A stretch of 8,361 bases of DNA from Hyphomicrobiales bacterium (GTDB taxonomy: Bacteria > Pseudomonadota > Alphaproteobacteria > Rhizobiales > Beijerinckiaceae): positions 1 through 8,361 of the forward strand of contig JAQGKN010000532.1 in NCBI GenBank assembly GCA_028290085.1, read 5' to 3'. Below are positions 1 through 6,058 of this stretch, piece after piece. The notes under the pieces are model-generated. The model was given only the letters and a program-made list of their open reading frames with translations, had not been told where the DNA came from and made no database searches. Every line of letters begins with the position of its first letter. Positions within the stretch are counted from its first letter, which is position 1. The position numbers and the translations under genes were made by a program.

Positions 1-554
1 CGATGGCCATGGTCGATTACGCGATGGGCGCCAACCAGCAGATCGTGAACCTGCCCGAAAGCCTCAGCGGCCGCGTGAATTTTCTCGGCGCGAGCATTGG
101 CGTCTATCGCATCTTCGTCATCGTGATCTGCGGCATCCTCGCGGCCGGGCTGCAACTCATTCTCACCCACACGCGCTTCGGCAGCCGCCTGCGCGCGGCG
201 GTGGATGACGGGCGCGTCGCGCGCGGCATGGGCATCGACGTGACCTCGATCTTCGCCATCACCTTCGCGTTTGGCTCGGGTCTCGCAGGTCTTGGCGGGG
301 CGCTGGGCACCGGCATCATCAGCTTCGACCCGACGTTTCCGCTGAAATACATGATCTACTTCCTGATCGTCATTTCGGTTGGCGGCACGACGACCATCAC
401 AGGCCCATTCCTCGCTGCGATCCTGCTCGGCGTCGCCGATGTGCTCGGCAAATATTACGTGCCAGCTGTGGGCGGTTTCATCATCTACACCATCATGGTT
501 CTCGTGCTGATCATCCGGCCGCAGGGCCTGTTCTCGCGCGGCCCGGCCCGCTGA
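1..554 (+). CDS. livH: LivH-type branched-chain amino acid / aromatic acid ABC transporter permease, 5'-truncated by window edge
   Basis: One of two inner-membrane permease subunits of a HAAT (LIV-I type) ABC importer. About 183 residues are visible against a usual family length near 290, so roughly the first 110 residues lie before the window; the ATG at position 3 is most likely internal. Counted from that ATG, hydrophobic spans are seen at about 36-55, 82-105, 115-126, 133-149 and 157-171. The cytoplasmic coupling loop (RAAVDDGRVARGMGID, about 64-79) is the segment that contacts the ATPases in this family. The C-terminal IIRPQGLFSRG ending is typical of LivH/LivM. The stop is 7 bases before livM, so the genes are co-transcribed. 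The family serves leucine-type amino acids, but also amides, urea and aromatic acids; the substrate cannot be read from the permease. Confidence 0.93.
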   Translation, partial: MAMVDYAMGANQQIVNLPESLSGRVNFLGASIGVYRIFVIVICGILAAGLQLILTHTRFGSRLRAAVDDGRVARGMGIDVTSIFAITFAFGSGLAGLGGALGTGIISFDPTFPLKYMIYFLIVISVGGTTTITGPFLAAILLGVADVLGKYYVPAVGGFIIYTIMVLVLIIRPQGLFSRGPAR

Positions 555-561
555 GGCGCTC

Positions 562-1602
562 ATGACCGACCAGACACTCTCGACGAAACCAACGCAAAAC
601 GCGGTCGCCGCGCGCTCCGTGCTGCTCGGACGGGCGCGCTGGGGCATTGCCGAATATGCCTTCTGGGCCATCGCCATCGCGCTCTATTTCGTGATGCCCA
701 ACAAGCTGATGCTGCTCAGCGAAATCGCCATCCTGGGCTTGCTCGCTCTGTCCATCGACCTCGTGCTCGGTTATGCGGGCATCGTCACGCTGGGGCAGGG
801 GGCGTTCTTTGGCGTCGGCGCCTACGCGGCGGGGCTGGCTGCGAGATACGGCGCAGGCGACGCACCCTGGAGCGATCCTCTCTTGGGCCTGCTGATCGGC
901 GGCGGCGTCGCGGGGCTGCTCGGCTTCGTCACCAGTTTTCTGGTGCTGCGCGGCTCGGACCTGTCGCGCCTCATGGTGACGCTCGGCGTGGCCCTGATCG
1001 TCGAGGAACTCGTCAACCAGATGAAATGGCTGACGGGCGGCTCTGATGGTTTGCAGGGTGTGATGCCGTCGGCTGTGCTCGGCATCTGGGATTTCGATCT
1101 CTACGGCAAAACCGCCTATCTCTATTCGCTGGCCGTGCTCTTCGTGCTGTTCTTCATCGCGCGGCGCATCGTCAAATCGCCCTTCGGTCTGTCACTGCTG
1201 GCCATCAAGGGCAACCCGCTGCGCACGCGCGCCATCGGCCTGCCCATCAACGGACGCCTCGTGACTGTCTACACCATCGGCGCCATCTACGCGGGCATCG
1301 CAGGCGCGCTGGTCACCCAGACCACGCAATTCGCCTCGCCCGATTATGTCGCTTTCCACCGCTCGGCGGATGCGTTGCTCATGCTCGTCTTCGGCGGAGC
1401 AGGGCACCTTTACGGTGGGCTCATTGGCTCGGTCATCTTCCGCGTGATGCAGGATTTCCTCGGCAACATCACGCCGCAATATTGGCAGTTCTGGCTCGGC
1501 CTCATGCTGGTGCTGCTGGTGCTGTTCGTGCGCGGCGGCATTCTGGGCCTGCTCGCCAAGATGCGAGACAGGATGATGCGCAAGGAGGAGAACGCTCCAT
1601 GA
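562..1602 (+). CDS. livM: LivM-type ABC transporter permease
   Basis: The second inner-membrane permease, which would form a heterodimer with the LivH-type subunit. It has 346 residues, normal for LivM. A cytoplasmic N-terminus of about 28 residues is followed by many hydrophobic spans, among them about 30-45, 50-70, 108-128, 137-152, 184-200, 234-252, 270-292 and 308-330. Family signatures seen are LGYAGIVTLGQGAFFGVGAY (69-88) and the coupling loop around AIKGNPLRTRAIGLPINGR (214-232). The ATG at 562 is preceded by GAGG at 553-556, which supports the start. The stop overlaps the livG start by four bases (ATGA), a sign of translational coupling. The C-terminus is a short charged tail (RDRMMRKEENAP). 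The transported substrate is not determined. Confidence 0.95.
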   Translation: MTDQTLSTKPTQNAVAARSVLLGRARWGIAEYAFWAIAIALYFVMPNKLMLLSEIAILGLLALSIDLVLGYAGIVTLGQGAFFGVGAYAAGLAARYGAGDAPWSDPLLGLLIGGGVAGLLGFVTSFLVLRGSDLSRLMVTLGVALIVEELVNQMKWLTGGSDGLQGVMPSAVLGIWDFDLYGKTAYLYSLAVLFVLFFIARRIVKSPFGLSLLAIKGNPLRTRAIGLPINGRLVTVYTIGAIYAGIAGALVTQTTQFASPDYVAFHRSADALLMLVFGGAGHLYGGLIGSVIFRVMQDFLGNITPQYWQFWLGLMLVLLVLFVRGGILGLLAKMRDRMMRKEENAP

Positions 1603-2354
1603 CCATCGTTCTCGAAGCGCGGCAGCTGGTGAAAAAGTTCGGCGGCATCACCGCCACCGATCACATCGACTTTCGTCTGCCGGAAGGCGCGCGCCACGCG
1701 CTCATTGGCCCCAACGGCGCGGGCAAGACGACCTTCGTCAACCTGCTTTCGGGTGTGCTCGTGCCCACCTCCGGCGAAATCCTGCTGGCAGGCAAGGACG
1801 TCACCGGCTGGTCGGCACGCCGCCGCGCCCATGCGGGCATGGCGCGCACCTTCCAGATCAACCAGCTCTTCGCGGACCTGACACCGGTCGAGACGCTGAT
1901 GCTCACCATTGCCGAGCGCGAAAACGCGGGCTGGGCCTGGTTCCGGCCAGTGGGCGCGCGTACGGATTTCGTGGACGAGGCCGTGCAGCTTCTGGCCGAT
2001 CTCGGACTGTCGGACATCGCCCACCTGCGCGTCGGCGAACTCGCTTACGGCAAGCAGCGACTGCTCGAAATCGCGGTGGCGCTGGCGCAAAAGCCCAAGG
2101 TGCTGCTGCTGGATGAGCCCGCAGCCGGCGTGCCCGAGCATGAGCGCGAGCAGATCCTCGACGTGGTGGCGGCGCTGCCCTCCAGCGTCGCGCTGATCCT
2201 TATTGAGCACGACATGCATCTCGTTTTCCGCTTTGCCAAATCCATCTCAGTGCTCGTCAACGGCGGCCTCTTCGTGGAAGGCACGCCGGACGAGATCGCG
2301 AACGACCCGCGCGTGCGGCAGGTTTATCTGGGCGAAGAGGTCGTGCATGTCTGA
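1599..2354 (+). CDS. livG: LivG-type ABC transporter ATP-binding protein
   Basis: Cytoplasmic ATPase that powers the LivHM permease, acting with LivF. The protein is 251 residues from the ATG at 1599; this start is chosen over upstream in-frame codons because it overlaps the livM stop (ATGA), has AAGGAGGAG at 1582-1590, and gives the usual LivG N-terminus. Motifs: Walker A GPNGAGKT (37-44), Q-loop Gln86 in ARTFQ, signature region ELAYGKQRLLEIA (147-159), Walker B VLLLDEP (168-174) and switch His204 in IEHDM. The signature reads LAYGKQ where most LivG proteins have LSYGQQ; the core glycine is kept, so activity is expected. The usual AAGLNP after Walker B reads AAGVPE. The last eight bases overlap livF. 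Substrate specificity lies elsewhere in the complex. Confidence 0.95.
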   Translation: MTIVLEARQLVKKFGGITATDHIDFRLPEGARHALIGPNGAGKTTFVNLLSGVLVPTSGEILLAGKDVTGWSARRRAHAGMARTFQINQLFADLTPVETLMLTIAERENAGWAWFRPVGARTDFVDEAVQLLADLGLSDIAHLRVGELAYGKQRLLEIAVALAQKPKVLLLDEPAAGVPEHEREQILDVVAALPSSVALILIEHDMHLVFRFAKSISVLVNGGLFVEGTPDEIANDPRVRQVYLGEEVVHV

Positions 2355-3099
2355 GTCCAGCACGTCCGATCTGCTCGTCATCGAGGGAATCGCCGCAGGC
2401 TATGGCGAGGCGCAGGTTCTCTCCGGCATTTCCTTCAGCCTTCACCAAGGCGAGGCGCTGGCGTTGCTGGGCCGCAACGGTACTGGCAAGACGACCCTCA
2501 TCAACACGATAGTCGGCCTGACGCGCCGCCGCGCGGGCACGATCACTCTGGCTGGTCGTGACATCACAAAGCTGAGACCAGACCAGCGAGCGCTGGCGGG
2601 CATCGGCTGGGTGCCGCAGGAGCGCAACATCTTCCGTTCGCTGACGGTGGAGGAAAACATCACGGCGGTCGCCACCAAGGGGCCCTGGAACGTCGATCGC
2701 ATCTTCGGCATGTTCCCGCGCCTGCAGGAGCGGCGGCGCAATCTTGGCACGCAATTGTCGGGCGGCGAGCAGCAGATGCTCGCGGTCGGCCGTGCGCTGG
2801 CGCTCAACCCGCGCGTCCTGCTGCTGGACGAGCCGCTGGAGGGGCTGGCCCCGATCATCGTCGACGAGCTGCTGGCGGCGCTGAGCAAGATCATCCGCGA
2901 AGAGCATATGGCGGCGATCATCGTCGAGCAGAGCGCGCGCAAGATCCTGCCGCTGACGCAGCGCGCCATTATTCTCGACCGCGGCACCATCGCGCATGCG
3001 GGCCCGAGTCACGAATTGGCGGCGGATGCGTTAAGACTGGCGGCCCTGCTCGGAGTCGCGGGCAAACCCGGTGCGGAGGCGGCCGGGTCGAGTCACTGA
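2347..3099 (+). CDS. livF: LivF-type ABC transporter ATP-binding protein
   Basis: The partner ATPase to LivG, together energising the importer at the inner membrane. It has 250 residues from the ATG at 2347, which sits 8 bases inside livG and has GAAGAGG at 2334-2340 as ribosome-binding site; upstream in-frame starts would run through livG and are rejected. Motifs: Walker A GRNGTGKT (42-49), Q-loop Gln91 in VPQERNIF, signature LSGGEQQ (137-143), and Walker B VLLLDEP (157-163) followed by LEGLAP. The switch position is Gln195 (VEQSA), where LivF proteins normally carry Gln rather than His, so this is not a defect. The C-terminal tail (about 235-250, rich in Ala/Gly) is longer than needed for the fold. 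The next gene starts 31 bases downstream, probably on the same transcript. Confidence 0.95.
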   Translation: MSESSTSDLLVIEGIAAGYGEAQVLSGISFSLHQGEALALLGRNGTGKTTLINTIVGLTRRRAGTITLAGRDITKLRPDQRALAGIGWVPQERNIFRSLTVEENITAVATKGPWNVDRIFGMFPRLQERRRNLGTQLSGGEQQMLAVGRALALNPRVLLLDEPLEGLAPIIVDELLAALSKIIREEHMAAIIVEQSARKILPLTQRAIILDRGTIAHAGPSHELAADALRLAALLGVAGKPGAEAAGSSH

Positions 3100-3130
3100 A
3101 GATTTCGGACTTTTCGGAGGATCAATAAAA

Positions 3131-4237
3131 ATGCAACGGACCAAGCCGCCATTCCGCGCCGACCACGTCGGCTCTCTCCTGCGCTCCGCAGGCCTCAAGG
3201 ATGCGCGCATCAAGTTTCAGCGCGGCGACATCTCCGCCTCCGATCTGAAGGCATCGGAAGATATCGAGATCCGCAAGGTCATCCGCAAGCAGGAAGACAT
3301 CGGCCTCCAGTCGATCACCGACGGTGAGTTCCGCCGCGCGTGGTGGCATTTCGACTTCCTCGGCCACCTCGAAGGCGTCGAGCTGATCGACGTCGATCAG
3401 GGCATTCAATTCTCGGGCGTTCAGACCCGCGCCCAGGCGCCGCGCGTCATGGGCCGGCTCGACTTCGCCGATCATCCGATGATCGAGCACTTCAAGTTCC
3501 TGAAGGCCAACACCACCCGCACCCCCAAGATGACCATCCCGAGCCCGTCGATGCTGCACTATCGCGGCGGCCGGAAGATGATCAACATGGGCGTCTACCC
3601 GCAGATGGAAGGTTTTTACCACGATCTCGGCCAAGCCTATCACAAGGCCGTGCAGGCCTTCGCGCGTGAGGGCTGCCGCTATCTGCAGCTCGACGATTGC
3701 AGCTTCGCCTATCTCTGCGATCCCGCACAGCGCAAGATGCTCGCCGCGCGCGGTGACGACCCGGAGAAGCAGGGCCAGATCTATGCGGGCATGATCAACG
3801 CCGCCATCGCGGGCCGCCCGGCCGACATGGCGATCACCATGCATCTCTGCCGTGGCAACTTCCGTTCGACCTTCGTGGCCTCGGGCGGCTACGAGCCCAT
3901 TGCCGACCTGCTGTTCAATCAGGTGAACGCCGACGGCTATTTCATGGAATGGGACAACGGCCGCGCTGGCGGTTTCGAGCCCCTGCGCTTCCTGCCTAAG
4001 GGAAAGACGGTGGTGCTCGGCCTCGTGACCTCCAAGACGGGCGTGCTGGAAACCCGTGACGACCTGATGCGCCGCATCGAGGAAGCCTCGCAATACGCCC
4101 CCATCGAGCAGCTCTGCCTCTCCCCGCAATGCGGCTTCGCCTCGACCGAGGAAGGCAACACGCTGGCCGAGGAAGAACAATGGGCCAAACTGCGTCTCGT
4201 GGTGCAAGTGGCCGAAGAGGTCTGGGGCAAGAAGTAA
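3131..4237 (+). CDS. single-domain MetE-like methyltransferase (cobalamin-independent methionine synthase II family, COG0620)
   Basis: A 368-residue protein equivalent to the C-terminal catalytic barrel of MetE without the N-terminal barrel, like the YxjG group. Known relatives transfer methyl groups to homocysteine or use other thiols (epoxyalkane:coenzyme M transferase). The zinc site is complete: His238 and Cys240 (MHLCRG), Glu273 (FMEWD) and Cys334 (SPQCGF), matching the MetE His/Cys/Glu/Cys set. Other family marks are RADHVGSLLR (9-18), TDGEFRRAWWHFDF (63-76) and the C-terminal LVTSKTGVLE segment (298-307). The ATG at 3131 follows GGAGG (3116-3120) and gives the standard family N-terminus; longer in-frame starts overlap livF. 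It lies 31 bases after livF and ends before two hairpins, so it looks like the last gene of the transport operon. Lacking the N-terminal barrel, it may not use folylpolyglutamate as MetE does; the true methyl donor and acceptor are unknown. Confidence 0.88.
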   Translation: MQRTKPPFRADHVGSLLRSAGLKDARIKFQRGDISASDLKASEDIEIRKVIRKQEDIGLQSITDGEFRRAWWHFDFLGHLEGVELIDVDQGIQFSGVQTRAQAPRVMGRLDFADHPMIEHFKFLKANTTRTPKMTIPSPSMLHYRGGRKMINMGVYPQMEGFYHDLGQAYHKAVQAFAREGCRYLQLDDCSFAYLCDPAQRKMLAARGDDPEKQGQIYAGMINAAIAGRPADMAITMHLCRGNFRSTFVASGGYEPIADLLFNQVNADGYFMEWDNGRAGGFEPLRFLPKGKTVVLGLVTSKTGVLETRDDLMRRIEEASQYAPIEQLCLSPQCGFASTEEGNTLAEEEQWAKLRLVVQVAEEVWGKK

Positions 4238-4244
4238 GCTTCAA

Positions 4245-4269
4245 GGCGCGCCCGGTTTCAGGGCGCGCC
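4245..4269 (+). terminator. GC-rich hairpin directly after the MetE-like gene
   Basis: A perfect 9-bp inverted repeat, GGCGCGCCC and GGGCGCGCC, with a 7-nt loop (GGTTTCA), starts 8 bases past the stop codon. No T tract follows (GGTCTTCCCTC), so it is weak as an intrinsic terminator by itself. It may protect the mRNA 3' end or act together with the stronger hairpin about 35 bases downstream. Confidence 0.55.
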
Positions 4270-4303
4270 GGTCTTCCCTCACCAAGAGGTAGAGTCACAT
4301 CAG

Positions 4304-4341
4304 GCCGCGTCGTTGCCGAGCATCGACGCGGCAGCTTTTTT
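4304..4341 (+). terminator. Rho-independent terminator of the liv/MetE-like operon
   Basis: A perfect 9-bp stem (GCCGCGTCG at 4304-4312 and CGACGCGGC at 4324-4332) with an 11-nt loop is followed by AGC and six T residues (4336-4341). This is a standard intrinsic terminator in + orientation. It separates the transport operon from the toxin-antitoxin module, which therefore needs its own promoter. Confidence 0.85.
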
Positions 4342-4366
4342 GCATTGCATATTGATATAGACTTTC

Positions 4367-4394
4367 TTGCAAAGGCATCGCGTTTTGCGATAAT
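4367..4394 (+). promoter_or_regulatory. Predicted promoter of the toxin-antitoxin module, apparently leaderless
   Basis: A -35 box TTGCAA (4367-4372), a 16-bp spacer and a -10 box GATAAT (4389-4394) fit a housekeeping sigma-70 promoter. The toxin ATG is at 4400, only five bases after the -10 box, so the expected transcription start falls on or next to the start codon and no Shine-Dalgarno sequence precedes it. The stretch is AT-rich compared with its surroundings. Prediction by eye; no mapped transcript. Confidence 0.55.
4377..4391. promoter_or_regulatory. Palindrome over the -10 box, candidate antitoxin operator
   Basis: A perfect inverted repeat ATCGC-GTTTT-GCGAT overlaps the first bases of the predicted -10 box. 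A wider pair, GCAAA (4369-4373) and TTTGC (4384-4388), is also present. Toxin-antitoxin operons are commonly repressed by their own HTH antitoxin binding such sites, and the downstream antitoxin here has an HTH domain. Binding is inferred from position only. Confidence 0.45.
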
Positions 4395-4399
4395 CTTCC

Positions 4400-4651
4400 A
4401 TGAAGAGCGTCCGCTACACGGCAGAGGCAGCGTCTGATCTGCGCCGTCACAGGTCTATTGCCAAGCGGATCATGGGCAAAGTGGACCGCTATGCTGAGAC
4501 TGGAGCAGGGGACGTGACACGGCTCGTCGGTTCCGAGGCAAAGCGACTGCGAGACGGGGACTTCAGGATCGTCTTCGTGGAGACTGAGGCAGAAGTTCTC
4601 GTCACCAGAATTGGACCACGTGGTGCGATCTACGCGCGAGGCAACTCATGA
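4400..4651 (+). CDS. RelE/ParE-superfamily toxin of a type II toxin-antitoxin module
   Basis: An 83-residue basic protein with the compact RelE/ParE layout: an N-terminal strand (MKSVRYTAEAASDLRR), helices over about 17-34, then the strand pair KRLRDGDFRIVFVETEAEVLVTRIGPRGAIY (48-78, key residues Arg49, Arg51, Arg56, Arg70, Arg74, Tyr78). Members either cleave mRNA at the ribosome (RelE/HigB) or poison gyrase (ParE); the sequence does not settle which. It overlaps the next gene by four bases (ATGA), the usual coupling of such pairs, and the toxin-first order recalls higBA. Codon use is unlike the neighbours, with AGG, AGA, CGA, GGA, TCA and ACA codons that the pca and liv genes largely avoid, which suggests horizontal acquisition. 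No Shine-Dalgarno sequence is visible before the ATG. Confidence 0.82.
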   Translation: MKSVRYTAEAASDLRRHRSIAKRIMGKVDRYAETGAGDVTRLVGSEAKRLRDGDFRIVFVETEAEVLVTRIGPRGAIYARGNS

Positions 4652-5019
4652 GCAAGATTCAAACGATCACGACGGCGGGAGGTGAAAAGCTGGCCGTGCT
4701 ACCAGTCAGCGAATACGAGGCACTTATCGACGCCCTCGACGCCGCGCAGGCCCAGATCGCCGCCGCCGCCGTTGCGCGCGGTGAAATGGAAACCCTCGCC
4801 CCCGATCAGGTGCGCGCACTCATCGACGCGGCGACGCCTCTCGCTTTCTGGCGGTCCAAACGCCGGATCACCCAAACCGATCTCGCAAAGGCCGCCGGCA
4901 TCTCACAAAGCTATGTCGCAGGCCTCGAAAGCGGAGCGCGCAAGGGCGACCCGGCGTTGTTTCTGCGTCTCGCGAGAGCGTTGAATGTTTCGATGGAATC
5001 GCTGGTCGTTGACGAGTGA
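4648..5019 (+). CDS. XRE-family HTH antitoxin with a Phd-like N-terminal segment
   Basis: A 123-residue protein coupled to the toxin by a 4-bp overlap, with GAGG at 4638-4641 as ribosome-binding site. The C-terminal part (about 66-118) is a Cro/C1-type HTH: FWRSKRRITQTDLAKAAGIS, then the recognition helix around SQSYVAGLESG (86-96) and a final helix RLARALNVSMESL. The N-terminus (ITTAGGEKLAVLPVSEYEALID, about 7-28, key residues Leu15, Leu18, Pro19, Tyr23) resembles the opening of Phd/YefM antitoxins, where the LPxxEYExL pattern is common. An Ala-rich helical linker (30-48) joins the two. It probably neutralises the toxin and represses the operon. The gene may use its N-terminal segment for toxin binding, though in most HTH antitoxins the order of roles varies. 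Codon use becomes more native-like after about codon 30. Confidence 0.85.
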   Translation: MSKIQTITTAGGEKLAVLPVSEYEALIDALDAAQAQIAAAAVARGEMETLAPDQVRALIDAATPLAFWRSKRRITQTDLAKAAGISQSYVAGLESGARKGDPALFLRLARALNVSMESLVVDE

Positions 5020-5076
5020 GTTGTTGCCCCAACCCTTGACTCAAATCAAAGCACCCACCCCACCTCATCCCTGAGG

Positions 5077-5104
5077 TTGACGCCGCCAAGCGGCACCTTA
5101 TTAT
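5077..5104 (+). promoter_or_regulatory. Predicted promoter of the pca operon
   Basis: A -35 box TTGACG (5077-5082), a 16-bp spacer and a -10 box TATTAT (5099-5104) each differ from consensus by one base. The start of transcription would be near 5111, leaving a leader of about 99 nt before pcaI. The spacer contains an inverted repeat GCCGC-CAA-GCGGC (5082-5094), which could be a further protein-binding site. Prediction by eye. Confidence 0.5.
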
Positions 5105-5123
5105 GTTCACGGACCGAATAATT

Positions 5124-5138
5124 GTTCGCTATGCGAAC
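5124..5138. promoter_or_regulatory. IclR-family-style operator upstream of pcaI
   Basis: A perfect palindrome GTTCGC-TAT-GCGAAC lies 72 bases before the pcaI start. GTTCG...CGAAC-type palindromes are the known binding pattern of the IclR-family regulators of this pathway (PcaR, PcaU, PobR), which usually activate with beta-ketoadipate or protocatechuate as effector. Here the site falls about 13 bases past the predicted transcription start, which would suit repression; alternatively the real promoter overlaps it (TTGTTC at 5122-5127 as a poor -35). No regulator gene is in the window. Confidence 0.6.
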
Positions 5139-5209
5139 GGATCAATCCGCCCCGACAACGCGGGCGAGACAAACACAGGCGGCCAGAACCGTCACGAAGG
5201 GAAGGCTCG

Positions 5210-6058
5210 ATGGCACAATTCATGAGTCTCGCCGACGCAGTCGCCGAAATGGTGCGCGATGGCGATTCGGTCGCGATGGAGGGGTTCACCCACCTCATTC
5301 CCTTCGCGGCGGGACACGAAGTCATTCGTCAGGGCCGCAAACATCTGACGCTCATCCGCATGACGCCCGACCTAATCTATGATCAGCTGATCGGCATGGG
5401 CTGCGCGGACAAGCTCGTCTTTTCCTGGGGCGGCAATCCCGGCGTCGGCTCCACGCATCGCATTCGCGACGCGGTTGAAAACGGCTGGCCCCATGCGCTC
5501 GCCATCGAAGAGCATTCGCATGCCGCCATGGCCAATGCCTACGAAGCGGGCGCGGCCAATCTGCCCTTCGCCATGCTGCGCGGCTATATCGGCGTCGACC
5601 TGCCCAAGGTGAATCCGCGCATCAAGAAAGTCACCTGTCCCTACACGGGCGAAGTGCTGGCGACCGTTCCCGCGCTCCGTCCCGATGTCGGCATCATCCA
5701 TGCGCAGCGCGCGGACCGCGAGGGCAATGTGCTCATCGAGGGCATCGTCGGCTGCCAGAAGGAAGTCGTGCTGGCCTCCAAGCGCACCATCGTCACGGTC
5801 GAGGAAGTGGTCGAAAAACTCGGCACGACCTCCTACAATTCCGTGGTGCTGCCGCACTGGACGGTGGGCGCCGTGGTCGAAGTGCCCGGCGGCTCGCATC
5901 CCTCCTATGCGCAGGGTTATTACACGCGCGACAATTCATTCTACATCGCCTGGGACAAGGTCTCGCGCGACCGCGACAGCTTCCTGGCGTGGATGAAGGA
6001 AAACGTTCTCGACAAGACGCCGGCAGCATTCGCCGCTCATGCGAAGAGGACAGCCTGA
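5210..6058 (+). CDS. pcaI: 3-oxoadipate CoA-transferase subunit A (CatI/PcaI type)
   Basis: Cytoplasmic subunit A of the enzyme that moves CoA from succinyl-CoA to 3-oxoadipate, the last but one step of the beta-ketoadipate pathway. At 282 residues it is longer than the classical PcaI of Pseudomonas putida (about 230) and resembles the CatI type described in Pseudomonas knackmussii B13 (about 280). Features seen: GDSVAMEGFTHLIPFAAGHE (18-37), RMTPDLIYDQLIG (50-62), SWGGNPGVGS (72-81), HAQRADREGNV (164-174), VTVEEVV (195-201) and VPGGSHPSY (225-233), all as expected of this glutaconate/oxoadipate CoA-transferase group. The ATG at 5210 follows AAGGGAAGG (5197-5205). The stop shares a base with the pcaJ start. 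A role on another 3-oxoacid or on a dicarboxylate is possible, but the adjacent dioxygenase genes favour 3-oxoadipate. Confidence 0.92.
   Translation: MAQFMSLADAVAEMVRDGDSVAMEGFTHLIPFAAGHEVIRQGRKHLTLIRMTPDLIYDQLIGMGCADKLVFSWGGNPGVGSTHRIRDAVENGWPHALAIEEHSHAAMANAYEAGAANLPFAMLRGYIGVDLPKVNPRIKKVTCPYTGEVLATVPALRPDVGIIHAQRADREGNVLIEGIVGCQKEVVLASKRTIVTVEEVVEKLGTTSYNSVVLPHWTVGAVVEVPGGSHPSYAQGYYTRDNSFYIAWDKVSRDRDSFLAWMKENVLDKTPAAFAAHAKRTA

Noticed and set aside
1482..1598. N-terminal extension of the LivG reading frame
   Set aside because: It lies wholly within livM, while the ATG at 1599 has AAGGAGGAG upstream and gives the family N-terminus.
2203..2346. N-terminal extension of the LivF reading frame
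   Set aside because: It overlaps the livG coding sequence and is low-complexity Ser/Arg-rich out-of-frame translation; the ATG at 2347 fits better.
3071..3130. Longer start for the MetE-like gene inside livF
   Set aside because: Lacks family similarity; the ATG at 3131 follows GGAGG and begins the conserved sequence within nine codons.
3122..4207. 361-codon open frame on the minus strand opposite the MetE-like gene
   Set aside because: Antisense shadow of GC-rich codon structure; no recognisable domain, and the + strand gene has a full catalytic site.
4129..4437. 102-codon + strand open frame across the terminator and toxin promoter
   Set aside because: It overlaps the end of the MetE-like gene out of frame, crosses both hairpins and has no domain features.
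5122..5382. 86-codon + strand open frame overlapping the start of pcaI
   Set aside because: Out of frame with pcaI, no ribosome-binding site or recognisable sequence; starts inside the IclR-type palindrome region.
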